The position numbers and the translations under genes were made by a program. Below are positions 1 through 8,269 of a DNA stretch of 35,584 nucleotides, one piece after another. Under the pieces are notes generated by a model. That model was not told the DNA's origin, did no database searches, and worked only from the letters and a program-made list of their open reading frames with translations. The stretch lies in the NCBI GenBank assembly GCA_947453445.1, contig CANGGP010000035.1:1-35584 (forward strand). Direction: 5' to 3'. The DNA comes from Sphingobacteriaceae bacterium (lineage in GTDB: Bacteria > Bacteroidota > Bacteroidia > B-17B0 > Aurantibacillaceae). Every line of letters begins with the position of its first letter. Position 1 is the stretch's first letter.

Positions 1-374
1 CAGGCGCTTCTGTAACAGTTACACCTGTCGGGCAGCAGAATTATACTGTAAGCGGAACCGACACTAACGGATGCAGCAATACAGCAATTGTATTTGTAAA
101 TACATCAGAGTGTACAAGTATAAAAGAAACGGAATTTAATAATGTCGAACTAATTATTTACCCGAACCCTAATCAGGGGGAATTTAAAATTGCACATGCT
201 TCAGATATCAACTTAACACTCGTCAATGCCCTTGGACAGCTGATCAGGTATATCAATCTTAGCGATCTGAATAATCACGAAGAGCATATTTCTCTTTTAG
301 CCCCCGGTGTTTATTTTATAGTTGGCAAGGGAAACAAGCATTGTTTCAGCCAAAAGATCCTTGTTGGGAAATAG
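1..374 (+). CDS. T9SS type A sorting domain protein, C-terminal fragment
   Basis: Only the last 124 codons are in the window; the frame runs from base 3 to the TAG at 372-374, and the start lies outside. Residues 1-36 look like the end of an Ig/PKD-like module (GTDTNGCSNTA, then a Cys). The final ~75 residues form a typical T9SS type A sorting domain: the IIYPNPNQGEF motif, a LTLVNALGQLI strand, LAPGVYFIVG, and a basic end. In this family the domain directs a Sec-exported protein through the outer membrane, where it is cleaved and the cargo is released or attached to the cell surface. The cargo's function cannot be told from this fragment. The gene converges on the DUF5606 gene across a shared terminator. 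Confidence 0.88.
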   Translation, partial: GASVTVTPVGQQNYTVSGTDTNGCSNTAIVFVNTSECTSIKETEFNNVELIIYPNPNQGEFKIAHASDINLTLVNALGQLIRYINLSDLNNHEEHISLLAPGVYFIVGKGNKHCFSQKILVGK

Positions 375-474
375 TTGGGTCACATCACAACTAAAAACAA
401 CGCGAATTAAAATTTGTAAGTCCTTGCAAAAGCTAGGGCATTTTTTGTCTGAATAAAACAATGTTGGGCACAAA

Positions 475-502
475 AAAACCGGACAAATTTTTATCCGGTT
501 TT
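475..502. terminator. Bidirectional rho-independent terminator
   Basis: A 9-bp perfect stem (aaaaccgga at 475-483, tccggtttt at 494-502) has a 10-nt loop. It is A-rich on the left (472-478) and T-rich on the right, so it can work on both strands. It lies between the convergent T9SS cargo gene and the DUF5606 gene, as expected for a shared terminator. Confidence 0.85.
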
Positions 503-526
503 GTGTATTGAATGTGGGGGGTAAAA

Positions 527-1066
527 TTATGCAGTTCCGGTTTTTCTTACACCGGTGGTTTTTTTAACGCCGGCGCTAATTTTTGGTTTGGTTGAATCTT
601 TGCTGGCAGAAGTTTTTGCTTTTGCTTTCTCTTCCACTTTTACAGCTTTAACTTTTTCTTCCGTTTCAGTTTTTTCTTCTTTCTTTTTTAAATTGCCGGT
701 TGTTTGCAAGGTATTATACCAATTAAACAATTTACGCATGTTGCTCACATATACACGTTCCTTATCGTATTCAGGCAATACTGCTTCAAAATAAGCGGCA
801 ATGGCTTTGTCATCGGCTTTATTATCTACAGCAGCTCCACCGTTTTCTTTTTCAAACACAGCAAACATAATTTCTTCAATCGGTTTATCATCTCCTGTGG
901 TATACATGCTAATTTCCGAAAGTGTTGAAACTTTGGTGGATGCATATACATTCACGCGTTTTTTATCTTGTAAACCTTCTACAATAATGCCATTTTTACT
1001 TTGTGCCACAATTTTGTATAAGCCTGATTGGCCTGAAATGGCAATAATTCCTGATAAGTCGATCAT
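527..1066 (-). CDS. DUF5606 family protein
   Basis: This 179-residue protein matches the Bacteroidota-specific DUF5606 family as I remember it. The N-terminus (MIDLSGIIAISGQSGLYKIV) reads like a small beta-barrel domain, and residues ~85-125 form a helical segment ending in MRKLFNWYNTL. From ~125 the tail is low-complexity, rich in Lys, Glu, Ala and Thr, and very basic at the end. There is no signal peptide or membrane segment, so it is probably cytoplasmic. The biochemical function is unknown; the basic tail would suit nucleic-acid or ribosome association, which is only inference. A near-consensus -7 box (TATCTTTA on the minus strand, 1090-1097) lies 24 nt upstream of the start, so the gene is probably monocistronic. 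Confidence 0.85.
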   Translation of the reverse strand: MIDLSGIIAISGQSGLYKIVAQSKNGIIVEGLQDKKRVNVYASTKVSTLSEISMYTTGDDKPIEEIMFAVFEKENGGAAVDNKADDKAIAAYFEAVLPEYDKERVYVSNMRKLFNWYNTLQTTGNLKKKEEKTETEEKVKAVKVEEKAKAKTSASKDSTKPKISAGVKKTTGVRKTGTA

Positions 1067-1162
1067 ATTTTGTTATTTTCTTTGGAGGGTAAAGATAGGC
1101 TTTTTTTATTAAAAATAGACCGTTTTTATGCAATCTATTTTTGCTGTTAATGCCTTTTGTTT

Positions 1163-1295
1163 GGGCGTTTCCCATGTATCAAAAAAAGCCACTCGAAACA
1201 TTTGGAAGCTTTTTTTGCTTCATGGGTCGGGCTGTCGCTACTCGCTTTGCGCCGAAAAGGCGCAAGAGCTCAAACAAACGCTCCATCCCTAACGC
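1163..1295 (+). repeat. Structured intergenic repeat, copy A
   Basis: This element fills most of the 356-nt gap between the divergent DUF5606 and aminopeptidase P genes. It starts GGGCGTT and ends CCCTAACGC. Three nested helices are visible: closing stem GCGTT (1165-1169)/AACGC (1291-1295); hairpin 1, CCCATG (1171-1176)/CATGGG (1221-1226) continued inside by AAAAAAAGC (1181-1189)/GCTTTTTTT (1208-1216); and hairpin 2, TTGCGCC (1247-1253)/GGCGCAA (1259-1265) with a GAAAA loop. Between the hairpins are GGGTCGGG and CGCTTTGC. A second copy at 15444-15591 has the same layout with different base pairs. An 89-codon reading frame here is not considered coding. It may be a non-coding RNA, a REP-like DNA element or a transcribed processing structure. 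Confidence 0.75.
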
Positions 1296-1372
1296 AAACA
1301 CCCTATTTTAGCTTTATTATCACAAGTAAATTAAAAAATTCTTGTCCTTACCATCATTATAAATTATGCTGT

Positions 1373-1403
1373 TTTGTTTTAAAACCGCAAATAAGTACCT
1401 TTC
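1373..1403 (+). promoter_or_regulatory. Bacteroidota-type promoter of the aminopeptidase P gene
   Basis: A -33 TTTG (1373-1376), a 19-nt spacer and a -7 box TACCTTTC (1396-1403; consensus TAnnTTTG, 7 of 8) put transcription start near 1410. This favours the ATG at 1423 over the ATG at 1366. Confidence 0.55.
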
Positions 1404-1422
1404 GATTTCTAAATTTTGCATT

Positions 1423-2712
1423 ATGAAATACGCCTCCATCGAAAATACCTTGTTTATTGATAACCGCCACAAATTTGCCAGCGCCATGAAACCAAACGCC
1501 TTGGCCATTTTTGTGAGCAATGATATTTTACCAACCAATGCCGATGGCAGCATGGGTTTTCGTCAAAACAGCGATTTGTTTTATCTCTGCGGTGTTGATC
1601 AGGAAGAAACCATTTTGGTCTTGTTCCCTGATGTAAAAGATGGCAAACACAAAGAAATTTTATTCGTTAAAGAAACAAGTGAACTCATTGCCATTTGGGA
1701 AGGCGCCAAATTAAACAAAAGCGAAGCCACAACGGTTAGCGGTATTGAGCATGTATATTGGGTGCATGAATTTGATAAAGTGATGCAGGCTTTTTATACA
1801 CAAGCCGAACACATTTATTTAAACAGCAACGAACACACACGCCGTTCAATTTTAACCGAAACAGCCCAAGACCGTTTTAACAAAGCTTTGATGGCCAAAT
1901 ACCCTTTGCACAAGTACGAGCGTTCAGCACCCATCATGCACCGCATCAGGGCCATTAAAAGCACCATCGAAATCGATTTAATACAACAAGCTTGCGACAT
2001 CACCGAAAAAGGATTTCGTCGCCTTTTAAATTTTATTAAACCCGGCGTTTGGGAGTACCAAATTGAAGCTGAGTTAATTCATGAATTCATCAGTAATCGT
2101 TCAGGTGGCTGGGCATACGGCCCCATTATCGCTTCCGGAAAAAACTCATGTGTTTTGCATTATGTTGAAAATAATCAACAATGTAAAGACGGTGACATTA
2201 TTTTGTTGGACGTTGCAGCACAATATGCCAATTATGCCAGTGATTTAACCCGCTGCTTGCCTGTGAACGGTAAATTTAGTAAGCGACAAAAAGAAGTATA
2301 CAATGCCGTATTGCGTGTTCACCGTGCAGCTACCAAAATGTTATTGCCCGGCATGACCTTCGAAAAATACAACAAAGCGGTAGGTGATTTAATGACAGAA
2401 GAATTATTGCAATTAAAATTAATCACCACTGAACAAGTAAAAAACCAAAATCCAAATTGGCCGGCATATAAAAAATATTTTATGCATGGCACTTCTCACT
2501 TCCTTGGCCTTGATGTGCATGATGTAGGTTTCTTTACCGAACCAATGCAAGCCGGCATGGTGTTTACCGTTGAACCGGGCATTTATATTCCAGAAGAAAA
2601 TTTAGGCATTCGCATCGAAAACAATATTTTAATTACAACCACCGGTCAAATGGATTTGATGAAAAACATTCCAATTGAATGTGATGAAATTGAGGCCCTC
2701 ATGGCAAAGTAA
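1423..2712 (+). CDS. pepP: Xaa-Pro aminopeptidase (aminopeptidase P, M24B)
   Basis: The protein has 429 residues from the ATG at 1423; the frame stays open to an ATG at 1366, but that lies upstream of the promoter. It removes N-terminal residues preceding proline. The first ~130 residues are the AMP_N domain (DLFYLCGVDQEE), followed by the pita-bread M24 peptidase fold. All five metal ligands are visible: D263 (LLDVAA), D274 (SDLTR), H355 (MHGTSHFLGLDVHD), E384 (VEPGIY) and E399 (RIENN), so a two-metal (usually Mn) active enzyme is expected. There is no signal peptide, so it is cytoplasmic. The PorP/SprF-like gene follows 91 nt later behind its own promoter, so the two are probably not coupled. 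Confidence 0.93.
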   Translation: MKYASIENTLFIDNRHKFASAMKPNALAIFVSNDILPTNADGSMGFRQNSDLFYLCGVDQEETILVLFPDVKDGKHKEILFVKETSELIAIWEGAKLNKSEATTVSGIEHVYWVHEFDKVMQAFYTQAEHIYLNSNEHTRRSILTETAQDRFNKALMAKYPLHKYERSAPIMHRIRAIKSTIEIDLIQQACDITEKGFRRLLNFIKPGVWEYQIEAELIHEFISNRSGGWAYGPIIASGKNSCVLHYVENNQQCKDGDIILLDVAAQYANYASDLTRCLPVNGKFSKRQKEVYNAVLRVHRAATKMLLPGMTFEKYNKAVGDLMTEELLQLKLITTEQVKNQNPNWPAYKKYFMHGTSHFLGLDVHDVGFFTEPMQAGMVFTVEPGIYIPEENLGIRIENNILITTTGQMDLMKNIPIECDEIEALMAK

Positions 2713-2754
2713 TTGTTTGCGCTTTAAATCGCATTGTTAAAAAGGATTCTCTTA

Positions 2755-2785
2755 TTTGTTTTTGCCCGAAAATTGGTTAAATTTA
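2755..2785 (+). promoter_or_regulatory. Promoter of the PorP/SprF-like gene
   Basis: TTTG (2755-2758), a 19-nt spacer and TAAATTTA (2778-2785; 7 of 8 to TAnnTTTG). It lies 18 nt before the ATG at 2804. An alternative upstream start at 2756 would fall inside this promoter, which supports the signal-peptide start. Confidence 0.5.
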
Positions 2786-2803
2786 ATTATCAAAAACCCG
2801 GTC

Positions 2804-3721
2804 ATGAAAACAAAAATTCTTTCCGTACTGTTTTGTCTCATTTTTTTGGGCGCAAAATCACAAGACCTACATTTTCTGAACAACAACCAATCATTACTTT
2901 TACTGAATCCCTCGTTTGCCGGAAGTAATAATGCTTGGCGAATACAATCAACAAGTGCGAATATTTATCCAAATTTAATTAGCAGCCAACAGAGCAATTA
3001 TTTGGGTGTAGATGCCATGATTAAACCGATAAAGGGTGCTGTTTCATTAAGTTTTGTTGGTAATAATTTTCATAGAGGCTTGTTAAAAGAACAGTTCATT
3101 CATCTGGCATATGCCCAACATTTTACATTGGGGGATAAAAAACTCAAGCTCATTCCTTCTTTTCAAATAGCTTACATGCAAAGGCAATTGGATTTGAATA
3201 GTCTAACTTTTGGTGGCCCATATTATCCTGTTCAATTCAATAGCCAACTTAATAATTCAAAAGCGAATCTCGATTTCAGCAGTGGATTATTGGCACAGTA
3301 TAAAAATTTTTATGGAGGCATTTCAGTGATGCACATCACGCAGCCTGATATCGGCATTAACGGCAAGAGTAATTTACCAAGTTCATTCAATGTGCACTCG
3401 GTTTATTCAATAAAATACAGTGAAAAATTGATGATGCAGTATTTTGCCTTGTACAATCAACAAGCATCGTATAAGGCATTGTTATTACAAATAAACACCT
3501 TACTGTATTCGCATCTTGTGTTTGGTGTAGGTACCGATACCCACGATCAATCTATGTTAAGCGCAGGATACCGAAACAATTACATTTCAACATTGCTTTC
3601 ATTTGGTTTTAATTGGAGCAAACTTGCGCGAACACCTTATCAAGCCATCAATCTGTCGCTGGCATTTAAATTACCAAAAGAAAAAGACGCCAATCCTAAT
3701 CAAAGCTTTGAGCGCTGGTAA
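2804..3721 (+). CDS. PorP/SprF-like type IX secretion membrane protein
   Basis: A 305-residue protein with a clear Sec signal peptide (MKTKILSVLFCLIFLGAKSQ). The mature part begins DLHFLNNNQSLLLLNPSFAGSN, the family hallmark (position of YxNPAxxG), followed by alternating beta-strands typical of an outer-membrane barrel. The end, FGFNWSKLARTPYQAINLSLAFKL, also fits. PorP/SprF proteins act with the T9SS, often in surface attachment of the adhesin encoded just upstream, for instance SprF with SprB. No adhesin gene is adjacent here, so its client is unknown. I started at codon 17 of the open frame because of the signal peptide and the promoter. It converges on the GT87 gene with a 16-nt gap. Confidence 0.82.
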   Translation: MKTKILSVLFCLIFLGAKSQDLHFLNNNQSLLLLNPSFAGSNNAWRIQSTSANIYPNLISSQQSNYLGVDAMIKPIKGAVSLSFVGNNFHRGLLKEQFIHLAYAQHFTLGDKKLKLIPSFQIAYMQRQLDLNSLTFGGPYYPVQFNSQLNNSKANLDFSSGLLAQYKNFYGGISVMHITQPDIGINGKSNLPSSFNVHSVYSIKYSEKLMMQYFALYNQQASYKALLLQINTLLYSHLVFGVGTDTHDQSMLSAGYRNNYISTLLSFGFNWSKLARTPYQAINLSLAFKLPKEKDANPNQSFERW

Positions 3722-3737
3722 TAAAGGCAAGGCTTGT

Positions 3738-4979
3738 TTAGTCTAACAGTGGATTGATTTTACTTGGCCTAAAAATAATTAATTGCCCCACGAGAAAAAG
3801 GCTGCCGATGGTGATAAAATTTAAATACTCACAATAATCACTTAAATAACGGCCTATTAAACCGTCGGTGCTTAGCGTTAATAGTATAAATGAAAGTGCG
3901 GGTAAAATAAGTTGCCGACCTAAACTTGTTTTTTTTGGTATTTGATCCAAGCTACTGATCACGTATGTGTATGCCGGAAGCAAATAGAAGAAGGCATATT
4001 TTCCTTGGTGTGGAAAGATTAATGGCGTACATAAACAAACCAAGGCAAGGGCATACAAGGCTTCGTGTTTATTTTTAACCGATTTAAATGGCTTCCCCAA
4101 AAGTAAGGCTACTAGCAACAATAGTCCCAATCGAACACAGCTTAAAATCAATTTTACAGTTGATGGATCAAGGCTCAACACATTTCTTTTTAAGTTGAAT
4201 TGAATTGGCGTGTCCATAAAGAGGGCCGGAATAAATGCCGACAAACTTTGACGTCCATAATCATCCAATATGCTGCTATTATTTGTGCTTAGAATGCTTT
4301 TTTGCCAATCTCCTAACAAGACAAAATTAAAATCAAAACCAATGATAAATCCCGGTAAAAACAAGCTTACCAAAACAAACATTATGGTAAGCACAGCAGT
4401 TTTAAATTCTCCCTTATAAATAAACAACACCAAAATCGCCAATGGGATTAATTTAATATTGATAATCAAAGCCAATATGGCCGCCGCAGCTATTTTCTGA
4501 TTTTTTAAATTCAGGTGCCATGCTTCTAAACTTCCCCAAACTAAAAAAATGTTCATTTGTCCTAGTTGCAAATTATCGAATACGAAACGGCTTACTGCCA
4601 GTATGCTTAAGGCAATAAGCCATTGTTTGTTTTTAATTTGTTTGGTTGACTCGGGTAAAAAGTATTGGAGTATTACACACAATCGCCATAAGAAAAATAA
4701 ATTAAATACAAACCAAACACTATTGTATACAATTTGTGGACTGTGGTTAATAGGAAACAATATCACGGCAAATAAAGGACTGTAGAAATATTTAAGCCCT
4801 GAACTGCCCGAATGCAACCATACCTCGTAACAAGTTTTGCCTGCTTGCACCAATTGCGAAGCGCCAATAAAAATGTCAAAATCTTTGTTTGGATTATTGA
4901 TGCAAACAACAACATACAGGCCAAGAAGCAGAATTACAAAAAGTATTTTGTAAGCCTTATTCAGCCCGCTGAAAATCAC
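3738..4979 (-). CDS. GT87-type polytopic glycosyltransferase (DUF2029)
   Basis: The 413-residue membrane protein has roughly 9-11 hydrophobic segments. After the first one comes NNPNKDFDIFIGASQLVQAGKTCYE and then YFYSPLFAVILFPI. This matches the GT87/DUF2029 layout of the GT-C fold, where an acidic residue after TM1 (D33 or D35) is the likely catalytic base. Known relatives transfer mannose from polyprenyl-phosphate donors; the substrate here is unknown. The start codon is GTG at 4979-4977, overlapping the TGA stop of the upstream peptidase gene by 4 nt (GTGA), and no alternative start lies nearby. This overlap makes translational coupling with the peptidase very likely, although the functional link is not obvious. 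Confidence 0.8.
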   Translation of the reverse strand: MIFSGLNKAYKILFVILLLGLYVVVCINNPNKDFDIFIGASQLVQAGKTCYEVWLHSGSSGLKYFYSPLFAVILFPINHSPQIVYNSVWFVFNLFFLWRLCVILQYFLPESTKQIKNKQWLIALSILAVSRFVFDNLQLGQMNIFLVWGSLEAWHLNLKNQKIAAAAILALIINIKLIPLAILVLFIYKGEFKTAVLTIMFVLVSLFLPGFIIGFDFNFVLLGDWQKSILSTNNSSILDDYGRQSLSAFIPALFMDTPIQFNLKRNVLSLDPSTVKLILSCVRLGLLLLVALLLGKPFKSVKNKHEALYALALVCLCTPLIFPHQGKYAFFYLLPAYTYVISSLDQIPKKTSLGRQLILPALSFILLTLSTDGLIGRYLSDYCEYLNFITIGSLFLVGQLIIFRPSKINPLLD

Positions 4980-7123
4980 AAATTATCAATAAAATAATTG
5001 GTCACCTTTTCCATTAGGTGCGCCCTGTCTTTTCCCAACACATTGTGTTCATGACCCGGATAAACATAATAATCCAATTGCACGCCTTTTTCAACGGCTT
5101 TCTTTTGATATAAAATACTATGTTGCCAAACCACCACATTGTCTTGCGCCCCATGTATCATCAATAATTTGCCTTTAAGTTTATCAACGTGGTTTAATAA
5201 ATTATTCTTGTCGTATCCTTCTTTATTTTCTTGCGGTGTATCCATGTAACGCTCGCCATACATTATTTCATAGTAACTCCAATCAATCACAGGTCCGCCA
5301 CAAACGCCTACTTTAAATACACCTGCATTTCTTGTCATTAATGAAGTGGTCATAAATCCACCATAACTCCATCCATGCACGCCCAAGCGGTTGGCATCTA
5401 CATATGGCAGTGACTTTAAATATTCAACACCCTTTAATTGATCTTCCATTTCAAGGGTGCCCAACTGACGGTGTATGGCTTGTTCAAAAGCCTTGCCTCT
5501 GTATGAAGTGCCTCTGCCATCCAAAGTAAACACAATAAATCCTTTTTGTGCCATGTACTGATACCACAATTCTCCGCCTGCCATCCATGTATTGGTAACC
5601 AATTGCGAATGTGGTCCATTGTATAAATAAACCAACACCGGATATTTTTTTGTGCTGTCGAAATTCACCGGTTTAAACATGCGGCAATACAAATCGGTGC
5701 CTTCATTGTTTTTAATGCTAAACAATCGCCATGTGCCCAATTGATAATCTTTAATAGGGTTTTCAGCTTTTAACAAGGAAAACACTTTTCCTGTTTTTGT
5801 TTGAATAATGCTGTATTCACGTGGTATTTGCGAGGAAGAAAAATTATCCACCAAACAATCACCGTTTTTATTCAATATGCCAATGTGGAAACCGTTACCT
5901 TGGCTAATGCGATTCATTTTACCTGATTTTAAATTTACAGCATAAACATCTTGGTTCACCGGACTTTGTTCATTGGCTTGAAAATACAATACATCACCTT
6001 TGTCATCAAAACCCAAAACAGATTTTACTTCCCAATTACCTTTGCTGAGTTGTTTTACAAGGCTGCCATCAATGTTGTACAAGTACAAATGATTGTATCC
6101 GTCTTGACGACTTTGCCAAATAAATTGTTTGGCATTGTTCTTCACGAATAACATAGGATTTGAAGGCTCTACATATTTTTCATCTTTTTCTTCAAACAAA
6201 GTTTTTACAAAATCGCCGCTGGCCACGTCGTATTCATTTAATTTGTAATGGTTTTGTTCACGGTTCAAAATGGCCATGTATATTTTTTTCTCATCCGGAC
6301 TCCAACTCACATTGGTAAGGTACTGGTCTTTTGGTCCTTCGGTTTTTATTTGAACACTGCTGCCGTTTTTGATGTTGTAAACATGCAGTGTAACATAGTG
6401 GCTTTTATTGCCGGCCATTGGGTATTTGATGTTTTTATTTTGAGCGGGATAAGTACTCCAATCAATAATTGGATAATCAGTCACGTCGCTTTGATCCATG
6501 CGGTAATAAGCCAAGGCATTGCCTTCAGGACTCCAATACAAACCTTTGTGGATGCCAAATTCATCGCGGTGCACACTTTTTCCGTTTACAATTTCGTACA
6601 AACCGTCGGTAGTTACTTGTTTTTCAACGCCACTTAAATTCACATATACATTGTTGTTTTTTGTGAAGGCAAATCTTTCCCCATCTTTAAATTCATCCAA
6701 ATCTTCATAAGCCGCTTCACTTGATTTGCGGGTCGATTTTTCGACTGATTTTTTGTTAATGGAATAGAGGTATTCGCCTTTTTTTGACACAAAATAAAAC
6801 TGGTGTGAATTTTTAAAACGCAAGCCGTCAAAAAACAAAATGCTGTCGTTATTATTTTTGCGAAGCACCTGATTGATGTCGTTTACATTAATCAAATCTG
6901 TTTCTAGTCCTGTTTCACAACTCACAATATGCAATTCATTTTTATCGGTATATGCCAAGTTTTTACTCTCGGGCACAAATGAAATATTCAATAAACGTTT
7001 AGGGGCTAAACTGCTACGGCCTTTTAAAATGGCATCTTGAATGTTGAGGAGTTTATTTTGTGCATCAATACCAAAAAAGAAGAGGCCCACAAAAGCCAAT
7101 ACAAAAGCAAGTCGTTTAATCAT
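4976..7123 (-). CDS. S9B dipeptidyl-peptidase IV family protein
   Basis: A 715-residue protein with a Sec signal peptide (MIKRLAFVLAFVGLFFFGIDAQ), so periplasmic or outer-membrane associated. Residues ~40-460 are the DPPIV N-terminal beta-propeller, including DEFGIHKGLYWSPEG, whose D-E pair may correspond to the Glu pair that anchors the substrate N-terminus in DPPIV. Residues ~480-715 are the alpha/beta-hydrolase peptidase domain. The triad is visible: S586 in GWSYGGFM, D661 in GAQDNVV and H693 in PGHEHNV. The family releases X-Pro or X-Ala dipeptides from peptides. It is the first gene of a two-gene unit with the GT87 gene, overlapping by 4 nt. Confidence 0.92.
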   Translation of the reverse strand: MIKRLAFVLAFVGLFFFGIDAQNKLLNIQDAILKGRSSLAPKRLLNISFVPESKNLAYTDKNELHIVSCETGLETDLINVNDINQVLRKNNNDSILFFDGLRFKNSHQFYFVSKKGEYLYSINKKSVEKSTRKSSEAAYEDLDEFKDGERFAFTKNNNVYVNLSGVEKQVTTDGLYEIVNGKSVHRDEFGIHKGLYWSPEGNALAYYRMDQSDVTDYPIIDWSTYPAQNKNIKYPMAGNKSHYVTLHVYNIKNGSSVQIKTEGPKDQYLTNVSWSPDEKKIYMAILNREQNHYKLNEYDVASGDFVKTLFEEKDEKYVEPSNPMLFVKNNAKQFIWQSRQDGYNHLYLYNIDGSLVKQLSKGNWEVKSVLGFDDKGDVLYFQANEQSPVNQDVYAVNLKSGKMNRISQGNGFHIGILNKNGDCLVDNFSSSQIPREYSIIQTKTGKVFSLLKAENPIKDYQLGTWRLFSIKNNEGTDLYCRMFKPVNFDSTKKYPVLVYLYNGPHSQLVTNTWMAGGELWYQYMAQKGFIVFTLDGRGTSYRGKAFEQAIHRQLGTLEMEDQLKGVEYLKSLPYVDANRLGVHGWSYGGFMTTSLMTRNAGVFKVGVCGGPVIDWSYYEIMYGERYMDTPQENKEGYDKNNLLNHVDKLKGKLLMIHGAQDNVVVWQHSILYQKKAVEKGVQLDYYVYPGHEHNVLGKDRAHLMEKVTNYFIDNL

Positions 7124-7207
7124 AAGATAAAATAATGGACAAGTTTAATACTTATTTTTAAGAATCAATAAAATTCAGGTCAAAATAAGACTAAGAAAAA
7201 CAATGGA

Positions 7208-8221
7208 TTAATATGGATCAAACTCCATCACGTTCGCGTTAATCACCATGAGGCCATCGGCATAATCGGTTTCGGTAACCCCTTCCCACAATTTAGATAC
7301 AAGTTGGTCTTTACTCGTTAGGGCATAATGAAAGGGGATGTCGCCATTGAGCATCTTTTTACAGAGTTCAACTTTCCACTCTTCTTTGGCTTCAGCCACC
7401 AAGGTGCCTACACTTTTGTTATAAGAAGCCACCGGCACTTTGGATGCGAGGGCACACAAGGCTGTTTGAATCACCAATTCGTTTTTCGGATTTTTTTCAG
7501 CCAAAATATATTCCTTCATCAAACTCACGTAATTGTCGCGCGAGTATATAGCGCAAAATACATCCTCGAGCATACACTCGTTTTTAAAGGTGTAAAGGTT
7601 TTTAGTGAGGTTTGCCGAAATAACCGTGTTTTGTGCAATCGATGAACACATACACACGTAATGGTTAAAAATATCAGGATTTTTAGCACTTAAAATAATG
7701 TTGCCTTGGGTAAATTTTTCAAGCTTTTTAATAGAAGCTTCACTGTTGAGCAAATCGGCCAAAAGCAAGGCAGATCCTGATAGTATGGCATCTTTTTTAA
7801 GATTTGAATCCACCACCTGAATTAATCCTTTGATGTCGTAATGCAAATCTTTCAAGCTTTTTTTGGTTTCTTGAAAAATGTACATTTTGCCCGAGTGATG
7901 ACTAAAATATGTTTGACGCGGCGGTAAATAATCGGCGCCAACAAAGGAATAGCCAATTTTTTTAAGCATTAAATAAAATATCTGCGCTTTTTCTTTTTCA
8001 TTGTAACGAATGTCCATTACAATTTTGCGAAGCATATTGTTAAAGAAGGCATCGTTTAAATACGACTCTTTGTCAAAACGGTCAACCGCGCCTCTGAGGG
8101 CAGGACTAATGGCCGTCATAAAATAGGTTTTCTCAACCGTTAGTTTGTTAGCCGCTCTGGTTTGTGAATAGCCGGCAAAAGATGAAAGTAACAGTAAAAT
8201 GAACAAAAATTGCTTTTTCAT
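7208..8221 (-). CDS. Secreted protein of unknown function
   Basis: I do not recognise this 337-residue protein. It starts with a signal peptide (MKKQFLFILLLLSSFAGYSQ); the frame extends 5 codons further up, but the MKK start is more natural. The mature part is mostly helical in appearance, with repeated Leu- and Lys-rich segments, and has a modest Cys content (CMCSS, CMLEDVFC, ALCAL, ELCKKM). No catalytic motif is evident and there is no T9SS tail, so it is probably periplasmic. A perfect -7 box (TATCTTTG on the minus strand, 8257-8264) lies 35 nt upstream, inside the end of the urocanase gap, suggesting its own promoter although no -33 element is seen. It stands 84 nt upstream of the DPPIV gene. 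Confidence 0.8.
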   Translation of the reverse strand: MKKQFLFILLLLSSFAGYSQTRAANKLTVEKTYFMTAISPALRGAVDRFDKESYLNDAFFNNMLRKIVMDIRYNEKEKAQIFYLMLKKIGYSFVGADYLPPRQTYFSHHSGKMYIFQETKKSLKDLHYDIKGLIQVVDSNLKKDAILSGSALLLADLLNSEASIKKLEKFTQGNIILSAKNPDIFNHYVCMCSSIAQNTVISANLTKNLYTFKNECMLEDVFCAIYSRDNYVSLMKEYILAEKNPKNELVIQTALCALASKVPVASYNKSVGTLVAEAKEEWKVELCKKMLNGDIPFHYALTSKDQLVSKLWEGVTETDYADGLMVINANVMEFDPY

Positions 8222-8269
8222 GGTTGAAGGCAACAAGGTTATTTTCTTGAGGATAACAAAGATAATATT

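Noticed and set aside
1157-1426. 89-codon plus-strand reading frame upstream of pepP
   Set aside because: It lies across the structured repeat and the pepP promoter; the composition is not protein-like and nothing is recognisable.
6248-6637. 129-codon frame opposite the DPPIV gene
   Set aside because: The minus strand encodes a clear S9 peptidase here; the frame is an antisense shadow.
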